Shown: positions 38,530 through 52,009 of the stretch, one piece after another
How positions within the stretch are numbered: position 1 is the first letter of the stretch
How the letters are laid out: the number at the start of each line of letters is the position of its first letter
DNA from: Crotophaga sulcirostris
Lineage: Eukaryota > Chordata > Aves > Cuculiformes > Crotophagidae
Length of the DNA: 64,000 nt
Direction: 5' to 3'
Assembly (NCBI GenBank): GCA_013397455.1
Contig: VYZB01000118.1
Coordinates: 7,755 to 71,754, forward strand
Translations under genes and position numbers: made by a program
Notes under the pieces: model-generated
What the model saw: the letters and a program-made list of their open reading frames with translations, nothing else
The model's database searches: none
Told to the model about the DNA's origin: nothing

Positions 38530-39480
38530 GCAACTACTGTGAAGCATATTTTCTCTTATCAAGGTTGACTCAAAGGAAAGCAGCCCAAGGATGCAAGGGG
38601 AGTCCAGCAGCAGACTTGCTCTGCACCAGCCTGGGGGCTGCGTGGCTGGGAACAAAGCCAGGGCAGAGGCTAGAGAAAGGACCGGTCACATATGCAGATG
38701 CCAGTGCTCAAGAAGTGTAATCTGGAACTTGACAGCTGCCAAACTAGCTCTCAAAGTGGCCAAGCTAGTTGGATTTTTTCAAAGGAGATGACAGAAAGTG
38801 GCCAAAGGGACCAGTAATGGCAGTTCTCCAACTACAGGACTAAACCAAAGCCAAGTGAGTATTGTGATTTTACTGGTGTTTTTGGAAGACGAGGTACTGT
38901 CAGCAGAATCCTAATTCAGACATTCCCTGATGTTGCATCTGCACATCCTCAAGGGCCTGTAAATATAAGAACAAAATGGAAGCTTCCCCCTCTGCATTTC
39001 CAAACTCCATCCCAGTCCAGGGCAAAATGAAAAATAGATAACACCCTCCCCCAAATCTCGTAATCTGTGAAGCAAGGTGGCCTTCAAATTAGCAAGTCAA
39101 CCTTGGCTGTTAGGTAGCTGGGCATTGGCCAGCTGGTTACCCCCTTTAATGGAGTTCACTTGCTATTACACAGCATAAGGTAGGAGGTATTTAGAAGCAA
39201 AATACAACAGCTCGGCACCTCCCTGGAGCTTGTATGAAACACTGCTAATTGTTGCTAACCTTCTTTTGGTCCGCTGCTGTGCCTGGTGCCCACAGCTGAC
39301 CTGGCAGCCTTCCATCCTGTGGCTGCACACTGATCTTTCTCACCCATGCAGTGGGAGGTCAGGGGCAGAGGCCGCTGTCCTCAGCATGTGCACCTCTGGT
39401 AGTATGCTCAGCTAATAAAGCTCATAAGTTGTGCCACCATCCCAAGGAGAAGATTATCTCTGCCACCAAAAGGAGCCAAC
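38530..39480. other. Less AT-rich segment of unknown origin
   Basis: Compared with its surroundings this segment is visibly richer in G+C, especially 38590-38720 and 39110-39400. The right half ends with an AATAAAG poly(A)-like signal (39414-39420) after a G+C-rich stretch, an arrangement that could be an LTR (U3-R-U5) or the 3' end of an old transcript. I cannot match it to a known LTR and see no convincing TG...CA ends or target duplication. No coding exon was recognised. Confidence 0.3.
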
Positions 39481-39484
39481 CTTT

Positions 39485-40540
39485 CTCAGTTCTGTTTGGG
39501 TTTCTCTAAGACACTTTGACACAGTTAAAGGTGAGACGTCATGCTAGGAATGAGGGCAAAAAGAGTAGAGAGGCAGTTTGAAGTTTAGATGATGTTTTTG
39601 AAGTAAGAAAAGGAAAAGTCTGGGGAACAGACCAGGAGAATTATTTCATTTTTGAGAAACAAATCTAGTGTGAAAGGACATTGATTTCTGGGGGAAAGGC
39701 AATATGAAAGCTGTTACTAGAATTGACTTTTATTCTAGTATATCTGAAGAGATCCTTTCTATTTTATTCATGCAGGATGGACTGTGTGACAAATTATAGA
39801 ATCACATGAGAGCTGAACAAATCATCTTCCTATGACCATCTTCATCTATCGTACGTCCTTTGTCAGGCAGTTCATCTTCTTACAATTGACCTATCATCTT
39901 AATGTGTTACAATCAGTGTAGAGGGAAATGTTTTCTGCTTCTGTGCCTAAATATATAATTTACTCCATAGTAGCCTCAACCAGCTACAGAGAATGGACAA
40001 ATTACAATCATACTTTTCTGTATGCAAAAATGTCACTCCAGAGTACTTTGTTTCAAATCTTGGGTTACAGAGTGAGCAGTCAGAAATCTGAGACTCCTAA
40101 AGGTGGAGTCCACTCCCAGCACAGGAAACAATGAAATATAACTTATATTTTTATACCGTAGCAAACCAGGTGATTCACTGCCTAAACATATCTGCTTCTC
40201 TCCATCGACTACAAAGGGAAGCCACTATGATAAGTTATGGTATAGATGTTTACTTCCTAGATATCTGTAGGTAGATCAGGTGAGTCACACTCAATGGAGT
40301 CTTTGTGGCTTGATGGGAGCCTGGACTTGAGACCCCCAATTACCAGCTCAATCCTTTTCTTAGGGCTTGCCTACAGCTCAGTAAGTGGGAGACTCAACTA
40401 GTTAGAGACATTATTCTCATTGCTTGAAAAAGTGGAGTGCAAATTTTCCCTGACTGCATGTTTTACTTAGAGGGGAGCTGCACCCTGGGGTTCTTTGTTA
40501 TAGAACACATAAGAGAAGCATAAGGTGTTATTACAATTGT
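39485..40540. other. Unassigned non-coding stretch
   Basis: No gene or clear repeat. A brief ATAGAATCAC at about 39797-39806 recalls the reversed CR1 tail, but the following bases do not continue as CR1. Confidence 0.5.
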
Positions 40541-40544
40541 TATC

Positions 40545-41265
40545 ACAGAATCTGATAAAACGTGTCTGGAACCTATTCTTAAAAAATCCAATGATATGGA
40601 TTTTACAGTCTTTCCAGGCAATCTGTTCCGATGCTTTTCTCTCCTTGTGTTAGAAAGTTTTTCTATTGCCTAATCTAAAGTTTCCACATTCCATTATTTC
40701 TTGTTCTAATCCCTGTGGACATGGAGAGCAATTGATTCCAATTCCTCAGCAGGATACTGTTGAAGTCTGTTATGACATTTCCTCTAAAGTGTTTCATTCT
40801 CCAGACTGAACAACTCTGATTTTGTTCAATCTTTACTTGCAGATCACTTTTTTCAGCCCTCTAAACTACCTTGTTGCTCTCCCTGGACTGCTGCAAGAAG
40901 TTCACATCTCTCAAAACATAGTGCCTAAAGGTGCATAGAGTACGTTAGCTGCTTGCTAATTCTGCAGTATCTACAGACAAATCTTACACATGTTGCTGCC
41001 TATACAACCTGTGCAGTAGTTTTTGTAGGGAGGCGATTGTTTATTTCTGTTCAGCTTGTGTTCCCCCATAGACCACAAACTGTTTCCTACTGATTCATTT
41101 TCCACCTTCTATTTGTACAGTTGATTACTCCTACATAAATATAGCACTTTCACTTGTCCTTACTGAATTGCATCCTATTGATTTCAGACCACTTCTTCAA
41201 ATTGTCAGGTTCATTTTTAATAGTGAAAAATGAGGTCTCCTACCTCAGAGCCTGTCTGTGCATAG
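40545..41265 (-). mobile_element. Ancient CR1/L3-like LINE copy, heavily decayed (minus strand)
   Basis: The plus strand runs through reversed CR1 landmarks in the right order. ATCACAGAATC stands at the tail side (40544), then CAGGCAATCTGTTCC, AGAAAGTTTTTCTATTGCCTAATCTAAA, CTCCAGACTGAACAACTCTG and CCTTGTTGCTCTCCCTGGACT. Farther right, TTCAGCTTGTG precedes TTGTACAGTTGATTACTCC, CACTTGTCCTTACTGAATTGCATCCT and GATTTCAGACCACTTCT, which I recognise from old amniote CR1/L3-like copies. No frame is open. Divergence is far higher than in the other five copies, so this belongs to an early amniote or archosaur wave. Confidence 0.75.
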
Positions 41266-41399
41266 TTCAGTATGGTAACACAAGAGGCAGGAAAATATCA
41301 CAGACTTTCCTCCAGTTGTATTCCTATGGGATGGCAAGGAACAATGACTGCGTCTCCGCTGGCCTGAGTCCATGCTTTGGGATAAGAAGTAATCATCTT

Positions 41400-41550
41400 T
41401 TGTTACAGTAGAGCCTGAATGCAAGACAAGTTTATCCTTCTGCTAGAAAGTGTTTTCTAATGCTTCGCATAAAGTTCCTCATTTCATTACTTCTTGTCTT
41501 GGAAAAAGAGAGGGTGAAAAATTTACTCCCATTTCTCATCAGGAGGACCC
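41400..41550 (-). mobile_element. Possible second ancient CR1-like fragment
   Basis: The plus strand reads CTAGAAAGTGTTTTCTAATG and CATTTCATTACTTCTTGTCTTGG, resembling the reversed 3'-terminal ORF2 of old CR1 copies (fail-to-read analogues of AAAGTGTTTCCTAAT and CATTACTTCTTGT). It lies 140 bases beyond the ancient copy on the same strand and may be part of the same or a neighbouring insertion. The match is weak and by eye. Confidence 0.35.
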
Positions 41551-41559
41551 TTGATACTG

Positions 41560-44500
41560 CATTGATATAAATCAATAAATGATTCCTGCCCTGCTAAGTT
41601 TGTGATCTAAACAGAAGAAACCAGGGACGGAGGCATTGGCCTTAACAGATAAGGGGAAGGTGACAAATATGTTCATTCTTTGTTTTTTTTCTAGGGAAGG
41701 GTTTAGTATGTTGATAAGAGAAATGAAACGCAAAAACATAGAGGAAATGTACACTGAAGTGAGGCAAAATGAAAAGGACTGAGCATGCTAAGGGCAACAG
41801 AGAGGGAATGAAAATGGAGAGAGGAATCTCAGGATGGAGACTGTAGAAAAGAGTTGGACAAAGACACCCCAAGAAAGTCCAACATAATCTGTGTATCATT
41901 GTCTGTCTGTCAAGAGGTCCCCATTTTGTCCCTGTCAAGGAACATGCCTCTAGCTGTACTCACTCCAGAATTTGTCTTTAAAACCATGAAGCAGGAGAGG
42001 ACCATACACAGGAATGGATAGGAGAGATACTAGTCAGAGACATTTTGTCAAGAGTCACTCTGTGGAGATGAGGGTATGTGTCTCATGAGTACAGTTTGGA
42101 AAAGTGCTAAGAGAAGACACGGCACCTTTGAAGCAACATTCCACACTAAGTGACATCTGGCGTTGTAGAGCAGTCTCTTTGTGAAATAAATGCATCCTAT
42201 AGATTGGAAGAGGATGGTGACACAACTGTATTTTTTCCCTGCTCCAGGGACACTACCTTCAGGAACACTTGCTGAGGTGTTCTTCCATTCCACCTTTAAA
42301 CTATGCTCCTTCCGTTCACCCTCAAAACTCTCTAGCTCAGTGGCTAGGAAACTGCAGTCTATTTTCAGTTGCTAACTAGTTCACTGTAAATTAAAATGGG
42401 GAGTTCAGAAGGGTGAAATCAGAACATTTATAATCCAAGTTCTTTCTTTGTTTTTTTTTTTTCATTTCTTCTTCCTCCCCCCTCTCCTCCCTGACATAAT
42501 TGGGGCACATTAGCTTCACTGTCTCAGTTCATTAGGTCATTTCTGAAAATCCAAAATCACAGTTTTGTGTTTATTGGTGTCTTTTTGCTTGTAGGAAATA
42601 ATTTGCAATAAAACTACTTCTAAATTTCCCACTGTGTAGAAGACTCCAGAGCTGTTTGCTTCTACTTCATCAGAAGAACTGCTGGAAATAATAGCTGTGA
42701 GTTAGGGAAAGATGTTGCCCAAGGACTTGAGCTTTGATAATTAAAAATGCCAGTCCTTCATGATTCTCATGGACTGCAGAGGGTCCTCAGTTGTTTGCAA
42801 CATCAGGACCTAATTGTGAAGTGATGAAGTAAGCTTTTCAGAACATGGACAAGGGTAAGTTTATTTCTGCTGCAATATCAAAAAACTGTGCAAGAACAGA
42901 TGAATGACATCTATGGGGTATCTAAATGTAGTTTCTTTCAACCATGTTGTGCTGATGACGCTGTCTGCAGACTGTGATGTTTATAACAGCTAAGATCTGG
43001 TCTGTTTCTATTTACATCTATCAGAAAATAAAAAGAATCAGAAACTAAAAATTTTAAAAGATGACCTGTAAAAATAAGAACTTACAATTTGCCTGAGAGA
43101 TGCTTTTATTGAATCTTTATATGGTCTGTACAAAGGAAGAAAAAATTCAGGATTATCTCTACAGGACAAAGTCTAGTGCTTTATATGTTAGAAGCTTACT
43201 GGTAAAGGGGAAATCTGTTCATTTTGCCTTTCACAGCCTGTTTACCTCAGCTTCAGTTCACTCTTTCTTCCTCAGCCCACCTCATTCCTTTTCCTGTCAA
43301 TGGTATCTCTTCACTCATTTTTCCAAATTACAATTTAAAATGTCAGCCTCACCTGTGGGAACAGTAAGTCAGTTTAGTCTGTTTTAATGGTGTCTTTGAG
43401 TCCAGAAGAACTTTTCTTGCCCATTTTCTTGTTTAAAGATATTCCCAATTAGTCACAGTGAATACACATGAGAGGCTGTGAGATGCGATCTTGAGTAGCA
43501 AGCCTTTAGCTAGGACTTGTAACTGGAGAAACTGAAGACAACTCTGAACTTTCAGTGGCAGCACACTTTTGAAGAATATTTATTTTATATTCCAGAGGGA
43601 GCCCTTGACTTACTTCTAAGACTGACTACCACCTGAGTAGAAACTATGTTTGATTGCTAGATATGACTTTGAAAGTAAACACTTTCATTAGGACTTCTGT
43701 ATTGGACTTGGAAATCTTTAAATCCAAAGTTTTGTTCCTGGAATGATTAGTTGCCTGTGCCATAAATGGAGAACTGTGCCACTACCACTTGAAATTCAGT
43801 TCCTCGTCTGTAATGTTTTCAAATAATACAAAATCATTTAAATATGAAAAAAAATTAAAATGTGCAATCCATATCAGTCAAAATAAATTGGGACTTCCTT
43901 AAAGCAAGAATTTGGAAAGATAATTGGCACATTTTGTTTGCTCATTCATCGCAATTTGTTTTTTGTGGAAAATTTCAATACTCTTAGCAGTTCAGACTAG
44001 ACCCTGTATGTGGTAGAATTGTTATCCCTGTAACACCAGGAGATGAAGGTGGTGGTGGTAAATCCAGTTATTAATCTGTATAAGTCACTTACTGGGAAGG
44101 TGACGGTTGTGAACGTATGTGTGACAGATATCAAGATGGGTTGTCTCCTGAAATGTCACTAAACTTCTGGCAAGACCTGGGAGACTTTTCTGGTCAGAGT
44201 CTGAACTTTTACCTATGGATTTGGAAATGGGAAGGGAAATGATTCTTTTACAAATTAAAACTAATTTACCAGGAAAATGATGCACCTCTAAGCAACAGTT
44301 TCAGGAAATGTATCCCAGTTTACCAACACATGCACTATGCGGGAAGTATTCAAAATATCAGAACTGTGATGGGAGAACTGATGTAACGGCTAGGGATTTA
44401 AATCTACTCAGAACCATAGAAAGTTCTGAAGAAAAAAAGCCTCTATAGAAACCAATACTTCCTCTTTGCTTAACAGGGCTAAAGTGCTAGCACAGAGAAC

Positions 44501-47500
44501 TGACAATGTTTAGGGAGATTATATAAAGCAGGAGCGGGAGAAGGCTGACAGGTGCTAAAGAGTATTCAGGTCAGACAAAGACATCTGCCAAAGACATCAG
44601 TCATACGAGATAAGGAAAATTACAATTCAGCTAAGGGAGGAACAGGTGCTGCTCACAAAGGAGTATCCTGGAAAGTTAATGGTATCTCAGAACATGAAGT
44701 TAAATAAAAGAGCCAAAAAAAAAAAACCCAACCCAAACCCCTGGACACCTGTATAGCTTTGTGCACAGCTGAGAAGACTAAGTAGGTGAACTTGATTGCT
44801 TGGCTGTTAAGTGAGGAGACTCCTGGAACATGGAGGAATGAAAGGTAAAAAGAAAATGTTTAAAAATCATAATGAGTAGAATAAGTCATCAAATGGTTGA
44901 TTAGTGCTACACCTGAATTATTCTGTATTCTCCAGGTAGATACACTTCCTTAATACATGGAAATGCCTGCAGAAATACTGGCTTTACCTCACAGATTATT
45001 TCATTTGTTACATTAACATCATTCTGACCAAGATATTTTGTAGGAAAAAACAAAGGTCAATAAGATATCAACTGGTTAAAGACCACAAAGGGGGTTACTT
45101 TAGGTATATGGCTCTAAACTCCAAAGAATGAAACATACTCTTCTAGTAACATTTGAGATTTAGTCCAGTTGGAAACAGCTGAGATGCCAGATGTGACATT
45201 GATAATTAAGCCTGATTTATTAAGTGACTGTAAAGCTGGAAGCAGAGTATTGGAGGCTGCTTTGCACAGCTCACTGTAAATCTCCCCAATAATCAGCAAA
45301 AAGAAATTATATAACATGGAAGAAATAGAAAGATATAATACCATCACTTTATTAACTCTGTAGTCTAGCTGAAGCCATATACATATAAACGAGAAGAGGC
45401 CAATTAGGTACACTACAAAAATAGATAGAAACATGAAGCAATTTTAATCTGAGGAAAGAGATGAAGTAATAAATTTTAGAAAAGAAAAAAGACACAATGA
45501 AGATATACAAGATAGTGAATATTATTAAGAATCTGAATCTGAAGCTTCTATTTACTTTCTGAAGATTTCATCAAAAAGGAACTTTGGTTTGAAATTGAAA
45601 GCCTCTGCAATTAAAACTGATAAAAGGAAATACATTTAAAGATAATACTTAATTAACCTGTGACATTTATGTAGACAATGCAAGCATCCACAGTACATTA
45701 AATAGGAAACAACAAACAAAAAAATAATCAGAGACTTAAGCCCTCAGATGTCACCGTGTTTGTCAAGCTGGGGAAAAAAACTTCTTTGTGGACAGGTTAT
45801 TTAAAAAATTGTCACTTATGAGTTTTGGTTTTTACTTTGTCTCATGCACTGGATGCTGTCTAGGATACTGGAGTATCTGTAGGTCATTTGTTTTAGAAAA
45901 GAGATGAAAAATTAGATGCAAAACTATCCCCTGCAAAAGTATTTTGACTTGCCAAATGCTCTCTCAGATTTTAGATTCCAAATCTTATAGATAGAATATT
46001 TTGAAAGCACTTCTAAACTTGTATGGCAGAGATAATTTATACTTCTGTAGCATTTTCTTTACTTAAAAGTAGACAAAATTTGCTCTCTCAAAGTAAAGGA
46101 CAATAACAAAGGGAACTAGGTGTTTTGTATCTGTTCTCATCATTCCAGTATGTGGGCGGGGGATGGAATGAAAAGAGAAAATGCTATATGTATTTTGTGA
46201 TTTCCATGGAAAATGTCCCAACGCACACACAAAAAAAGGAAGTGATGGTCCTCTACCATCTTCCCTGAATCTGAGCACTGTTTCAGGTTTTGAGGTTGCG
46301 GCTCTGTTAAGGATGGTTTGCTGGGCTGGTGTGGTTGAAGCATACCAATGAGAGGCAGGAAGGTGATGTGATTAGTATCTTATCTGTCCTTGAATTCACC
46401 ACTCCTGTGACCTCTTCTGCATTCACATAGGCTGGCTGGAGAAGCGTGTGTTGGGGGAAAGGCAGGAGAGATTACAGCAGAAGTTCTTAAGTAAGCTGGC
46501 TCCTTTCAAGCACAACATCAGGATACTGTAACTACTCTGCTTTTTTGCCACATGAATTCCCTGGTAGTGTCTTTGCATATGACCTGCTGGCTATGGTTTA
46601 TTTGCATATTTCTTAAAGACATTTATGGTTAAGAATGTATTTTTAATGAGTTGGGTTTTTTTTAATACCATGTGAATTTTTCACATCCAAAACCAACTTT
46701 CCATTTTCATAGATAAAAACCTGCATTGTTTTAACAATCGCTCCTTCAGGTTTGTTTCACACTCTGCAAACTTATTTCAGAGGTCACACATAATGCACTT
46801 TAAAATTACATCGGTGTAGGTTATCATTTGACTTTGTAAGGATATTCAGAGGACTGGGGAAGTATAGGAGCCCATGTCCACTTCTGGTGTAGTGGAATAG
46901 TAAACCCAAGGTCTTCTACTACCTGAATGTGAACAGTCTGGAAGTGGGGAAGCCTTAGCTCTTCCTCAGAGAGAATCAATTTACTAGATGTAACTGACAG
47001 GAGATGTGTGTAGGGAAGGAGGAGACTAAGTAACCTGCATCCTCTGAGAACTGTCATCCCTGAGGTGGAGGAGGGATTAGAATGGGAGCTATTTATGTCT
47101 CTTAGGCAACACTATAGTGGAGACATGGCAGCTAAGATTTTTCCATCCACTGGTGGAAGTTCAATGTATTTTTTTTCAGTGCATTCTCAGTGATTTCAAT
47201 ACCAAAAATTACATGTCCCTGCTCTAAGAAGCTATTAATTTACTTTCATACAGGGTGCACCAAAATGAACAACAAAACAATGGAATGGGAAAAATCAGAA
47301 CACTAAGGCAAGGGAGATTATTCAGACAGCATGGAGGAAGATTTTTTTTTGCCTTTATATACATTTTATGACTGCTTTAAACTGCTAAGGTAGCATAAAG
47401 ATGCCTCATTTAAATAACCTTCATGGGTAAGTGATTAAATAGGTTTTAGCTGACGCTCTTGTAGCAATCATGGCAGAGTAGTTTTAAAGAGTGGCTTAAA

Positions 47501-48850
47501 CCAGTCATGATATTGGAATTGACAGCCTGGTTTGATAGTGGCATGAACAGCCTGGTTGTCAAAGGGATTTCCTCTGAACATATTTGAGACTACCACTGCG
47601 ATTCACAGGCAACTGTCCTCCAAGATAGATGACGGCTGACGGCTGCTCCAAAGCCATTAGCCTCATGAGGCTTCAGTTGCCTTGAATGTTTTATGGAAGA
47701 AAGTAGAAGCAGCCTGCTGAGTGTGGAAATGGACATATTTCCAAAACCACTGTTGACATTATATATGCCAAGTAATTGCATTTCAAAATTGTCATGTTTT
47801 TCAACAAAAGACATCTGTGTTGGTAGGCAGTATCTGTGAAGTGCAAACAAAAATGGAGTTAAATGTACAATAAATGTGTTCAGGCAAATAATACTTTTCA
47901 GTAGAGAAGCAAACATGAAGAGTAACTGCTTTATCAGCTATTCCATTTTCTCAGGGAATACACTTTCTCTGTTCAACAATCTGGCAACAGACCCAATATA
48001 TAGGTTAGTGCCCCCAGCAATTTTAGGTCTATAAAAGCTTTTTAGCCATGTAAAACTATCTTTTTATCCAAGCCCTAGTTTCTGTACTCCTTGGTACTTC
48101 ATCTTTGCTGAGCAAGTTGAATTCATAATGCCTAAGTTTTCCACATGCGAACTGAAGCGGGTTTGGTCTGTGGTCTAGGAGTCACAAATCTCACGTGCTA
48201 GTTAAGTTACTCATTAGGTTATACCAAAACCAGAGGGATGTCACAAGCTATACTCCTCCATGAAGCCAGGAGTCGGAGCCTGGAATTGCTGTGTACACTT
48301 AGGTGTCTCTGTGACACAAGATGCTGACTTCTCATTTGCAGGATGGTGCCTAATAAATAGTATATTATTCCTATGCTGCTATGGCATCATGAGAACTTTT
48401 ACTTGCATTATCTTAGTGGATTTGCATACTAGGAAGTGCCTTCAACACCAGATTTTTGGATGAAGGTAATTCCCTTTCTGTTGAAGCTGGGCTCCTGCTT
48501 TTGATGCAAGTGCTTCAAACACTCAGATGAAGTGAGTACTGTCCACTGCCATGGCTTTTCACACAACTCAAAGCATTCTGAATCAGTTAAGTTTGGTCAG
48601 AAAACAGCTAGAAATCTAGGCTCCTCTGAGGTCTCAGACGTTACTGCAACTTTCTGAATTGTTAATGAGAAGTGGCTTATCTAGACAGCCAGCTCAGTAA
48701 AGATAAAGATGCTGCTGAGTTTCCTCAGTAATTCATCTGTAATTAATAGAGAGGTTTTTCCCTGAAACCTAAGTGGGTTAGGTAGGGTTTTCCTCAAGTG
48801 CTTTCCTGATTTTAGTAACTTAAATTTTATCTATGTGCATTCAAAGGAAA
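41560..48850. other. Unassigned non-coding stretch
   Basis: No exon, RNA gene or transposon was recognised. Simple tracts: a pyrimidine run at about 42441-42494 and an A12 run followed by CCCAACCCAAACCCC at 44715-44741. A hydrophobic 106-codon minus-strand frame at 45114-45434 is discussed under rejected items. Confidence 0.5.
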
Positions 48851-48854
48851 TCTA

Positions 48855-48903
48855 CCCATGTTCCATCAAAGGCCCATGTTTCATCAAAGGCCCATGTTCC
48901 ATC
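48855..48903. repeat. 18-bp tandem repeat, 2.7 copies
   Basis: The unit CCCATGTTCCATCAAAGG occurs at 48855-48872, again with one mismatch at 48873-48890, and partially at 48891-48903. This is a small minisatellite. Confidence 0.9.
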
Positions 48904-48909
48904 TGTCAT

Positions 48910-50735
48910 ATAGTGCCTCAGGGAAGACACATGACAAGTGAGTGTGAATAGAGAGTTCTCAGAGGCCCAGGCAAAACACATTTTTTTGCATCAATACTGG
49001 AGCTCTGGCTCTCCCCGCTGTTTTGCAAGAAGGAGAGGAAGAGTGAATGGGGGAGAAGGGCCAGAGCACGGGGGAGGTTGGGCTACAGAGAGGATGTTGA
49101 ACTTTATAGAATTCACTGGTTCACTAATTCATTGGTCTTGCTGTCACAAGCAATTGCTGAGGTGGTGGAGCCTCTTCCACCAATGAAGAGTACTGCCCAA
49201 TATTTTCCCACTTGGCCTTCTGCAGCAGCAACGTGTAGCTTGTGTTTCCAGGGCTCTGTTGTTGAGAAAGTAGATAGAAAGGTAATAGCTAGTTTTGTTG
49301 CTCCTGCCAGTCTGTTAACCTAAACAAAGGACTACTTGACTTTTATCTAAAACAAGTCTGCCTTTGACACAGTAACACATTTACTGAGTTGAAAATGAGA
49401 ATGTGTCCAAAATGTGATTGTTTTGGAGGGTAGTGTTCATTTGTTGCAAGTATGCTTTGGCATTAGGTCCAGTTTGAAAAATAATGCCGAAATGCTTGTT
49501 TTATGACAGTGGCATTTGAGTAACACCTTTTCTTAACCATGTGTTTGTAGTAAGTCTGATAAAATGTTATATAGAAAAAAAAGGATAAAAAATGTCAAAA
49601 GTCCTGTTTTGACACATCTGAAAGACAAGATTTCAATTTTTCACTTTGAAACAATAATTTTACTTAGAAATCTATCTTGACATATCAAATAAATATATTT
49701 GAAGTCCCATTGATCTCTGTATTTAAGCACTCATTCATGAAGACAAATGGAAAACAAAGTTCTACTTGAGAAAGATTTCAAAATTTTGCTTCTTTGTATC
49801 AATTCAGGGCAACAGGAAATTTAAAGTCTTGCAGTATTTCCCAGGCTGGCAGATATAGCTTACTCTTTGCCTGACTTTATAGTGCAAAATTAAGCAAGAA
49901 ACAATAAGATTTTGTCTGGCATTTTAAGTATTAAATCCATTTGAAATGAAACCACAATCTAGTAAAGCTTGTAGGCTACTGTGCTGTAGGAAATTATTTG
50001 AAAAATATAAACAAAGTATTTTTCACTGTCTTTCTCAATCAGCGTTGCACATCTAAACATGGTCCAATGACAAACCACGCAAAAAAGAGCAAGCAATCAG
50101 CATTTAGACCTGATCTTAACAACTTGTTTGATGTCTTATAGGGAATAAATTACATTAGGTACTGAAAGTGAAGTTGATATTTTGGAATTGATTCCAATGT
50201 GTAGCATTACAAAGAGCAGGAAACTTCTTTTACATTGCTTGTGCTTCAGCAGTGCTTTTTTTTGTAATTTATTTCCTGTCCTTTAAAGGGGTTGCATTTG
50301 AGTGGATATGCTTTTAGCTAAACAGGATAGGTTTTGCCTCCTGTTTCTTGTTGGTTTTCTGTGTTTTTCACCTGCAGGTTGTTATTAAGTGATTTGGCAC
50401 TATCCCTTTTCTATCTGTCTTGTATCTCCTGAGTTTTGAGTGTCATTTGCCCATTTTTGTTCTAATACAAGATTCAGCAGCAACAGTGATAGCCAGATTA
50501 GCAATGTTTTTCTTACTTCAGTGCATGTGTAATTTTTTTCTGTTTCACTTGATCTGACTTTATTGTAATAACTAGCAGATACTGTTAACATATGTTTTTT
50601 TTCTCTTCAGTAGTTTACAATACCACTATAATATTGAGAATAACTGGTGAGAACTTACTGGTAGTTGAACAAGATGAATGCTTAATGTTAATTATCTTTG
50701 TAATGTTATGCTTTTACAACTTAATATCATAGAGG
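48910..50735. other. Unassigned non-coding stretch
   Basis: No gene or clear repeat. The portion around 50030-50170 is compositionally complex and free of repeats and might be conserved non-coding DNA, but nothing in the sequence proves it. Confidence 0.5.
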
Positions 50736-50738
50736 TTG

Positions 50739-50779
50739 TCCATTTCTAATGGAAATTTTTCCATTTCTAATGGAAATTT
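50739..50779. repeat. 21-bp tandem doubling
   Basis: TCCATTTCTAATGGAAATTT occurs at 50739-50758 and 50760-50779 without mismatch. Each unit contains the short inverted pair CCATT / AATGG. Confidence 0.9.
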
Positions 50780-51933
50780 CAGTGAATTTCATCACAGTCT
50801 TTATTTGGTCTCCTACAGTAATTTTGAAAACTGGTACCCCTGTGTATTGACAGTTAGGGTTCACAAGGTCACTTTTCTTGTCTAATGCCTTTGAAATCCT
50901 CTCTTCTTTCCCTTCCCTCAGCTTGTGCCTAAATCTGAGAGATGACACCTCAGTCTCTAAGGAAATTAAAGCTGGTTTTGGACCTGCATGTTTGAGACCT
51001 GATCTAAATGAACACTAAGTACAAAGCTCATGCCTACAGCTGAGTCCAATGGAAAAGGCATTAATTTGCCTATCTTACCTCAATGGCTGCCTCTTAAATA
51101 AACTTTGAAGAGTGGATGTCACAGGTGTGTCATATTTCCTTCAAAACAAGGCCTTCTTATAGAATCATTTGCCATCTGTAGAACTTACCCAGACCATGGG
51201 AATCTGGGGTTCAGACCTTTGCTTGCTGTCCTTCCTCAAACGTGCATCCTTCACCTCTTCAGGTAGAGTCTGTTGATGAAATTTTGTCTTCAGTGTCTCC
51301 TCTGTTGTTGACTGGGCTGCTGGTTTTATACATTGTATTCTGAGGTATCCTGTTTACCTTTGCATTGTGTAGGGTGTTTGTGTTCCTTTGGACAGTGGTA
51401 GGACAGCCAAAAATGCCAGCCAATGCTTAGACTCATGGTTCCTTTTTTCCTTTGTCGACCTGAGATATTAACAGAATATTAGCAGAAGTAAATGAAACAG
51501 AAGTTCTCAACTTGTGGCTTGGTCTACAGTCCCTGGACATAGAGGCTTCCTTTATTCTGTGAAACAGCTTTTATTTTCTTTGCTTCCTGTGAGATTGTTT
51601 TGTTTTGTTTTGTTTAAAGCTTTTTTAAACTGTTGTCACTAGCTTATTGCTCTGTTGTAAATATGATTGCCTTCTGGAAGCAGTGGGAAACAGCTGAAAA
51701 AATTTAACAGGAGCTTATAACAGAGAGTGTTTTACTACTTCTTAAGAGAGGCAGACATAGTGATTTAGATACAGTATGAATAGCTGAGATAAGTGATGTT
51801 TCTCATCTGAAGTATCTGCACAGCTACAAGTGTTTTGTTAACTTGTGCTATAAAGAAACCTTGCCACTAGTAGTCACAGAAAGTTTGAGAAAAGTTATGT
51901 TTACCTTAAATAGAGAGTATAAATGTCATTGAG

Positions 51934-52006
51934 TTTTAAGTTCGCTGTTTCCACTGTATAAAAGTACAGTACAGTATTTTAAGTACACTGTTTCCACTGT
52001 ATAAAA
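51934..52006. repeat. 30-bp direct repeat, period 43
   Basis: The segment TTTTAAGT..CTGTTTCCACTGTATAAAA is present at 51934-51963 and 51977-52006 with two mismatches. A TACAGTACAGTA doublet fills the interval. Confidence 0.9.
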
Positions 52007-52009
52007 ACA

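Noticed and set aside
39795..39860. Possible reversed CR1 tail (ATAGAATCAC)
   Set aside because: The bases after it do not follow the CR1 3' UTR; the match is only about ten bases.
45114..45434. 106-codon hydrophobic minus-strand frame preceded by a good-looking splice acceptor (TCTCTTTCCTCAG)
   Set aside because: A TAA lies in the same frame between the acceptor and the ATG, the start context is weak, and several frames of this length are expected by chance. I recognise no protein family.
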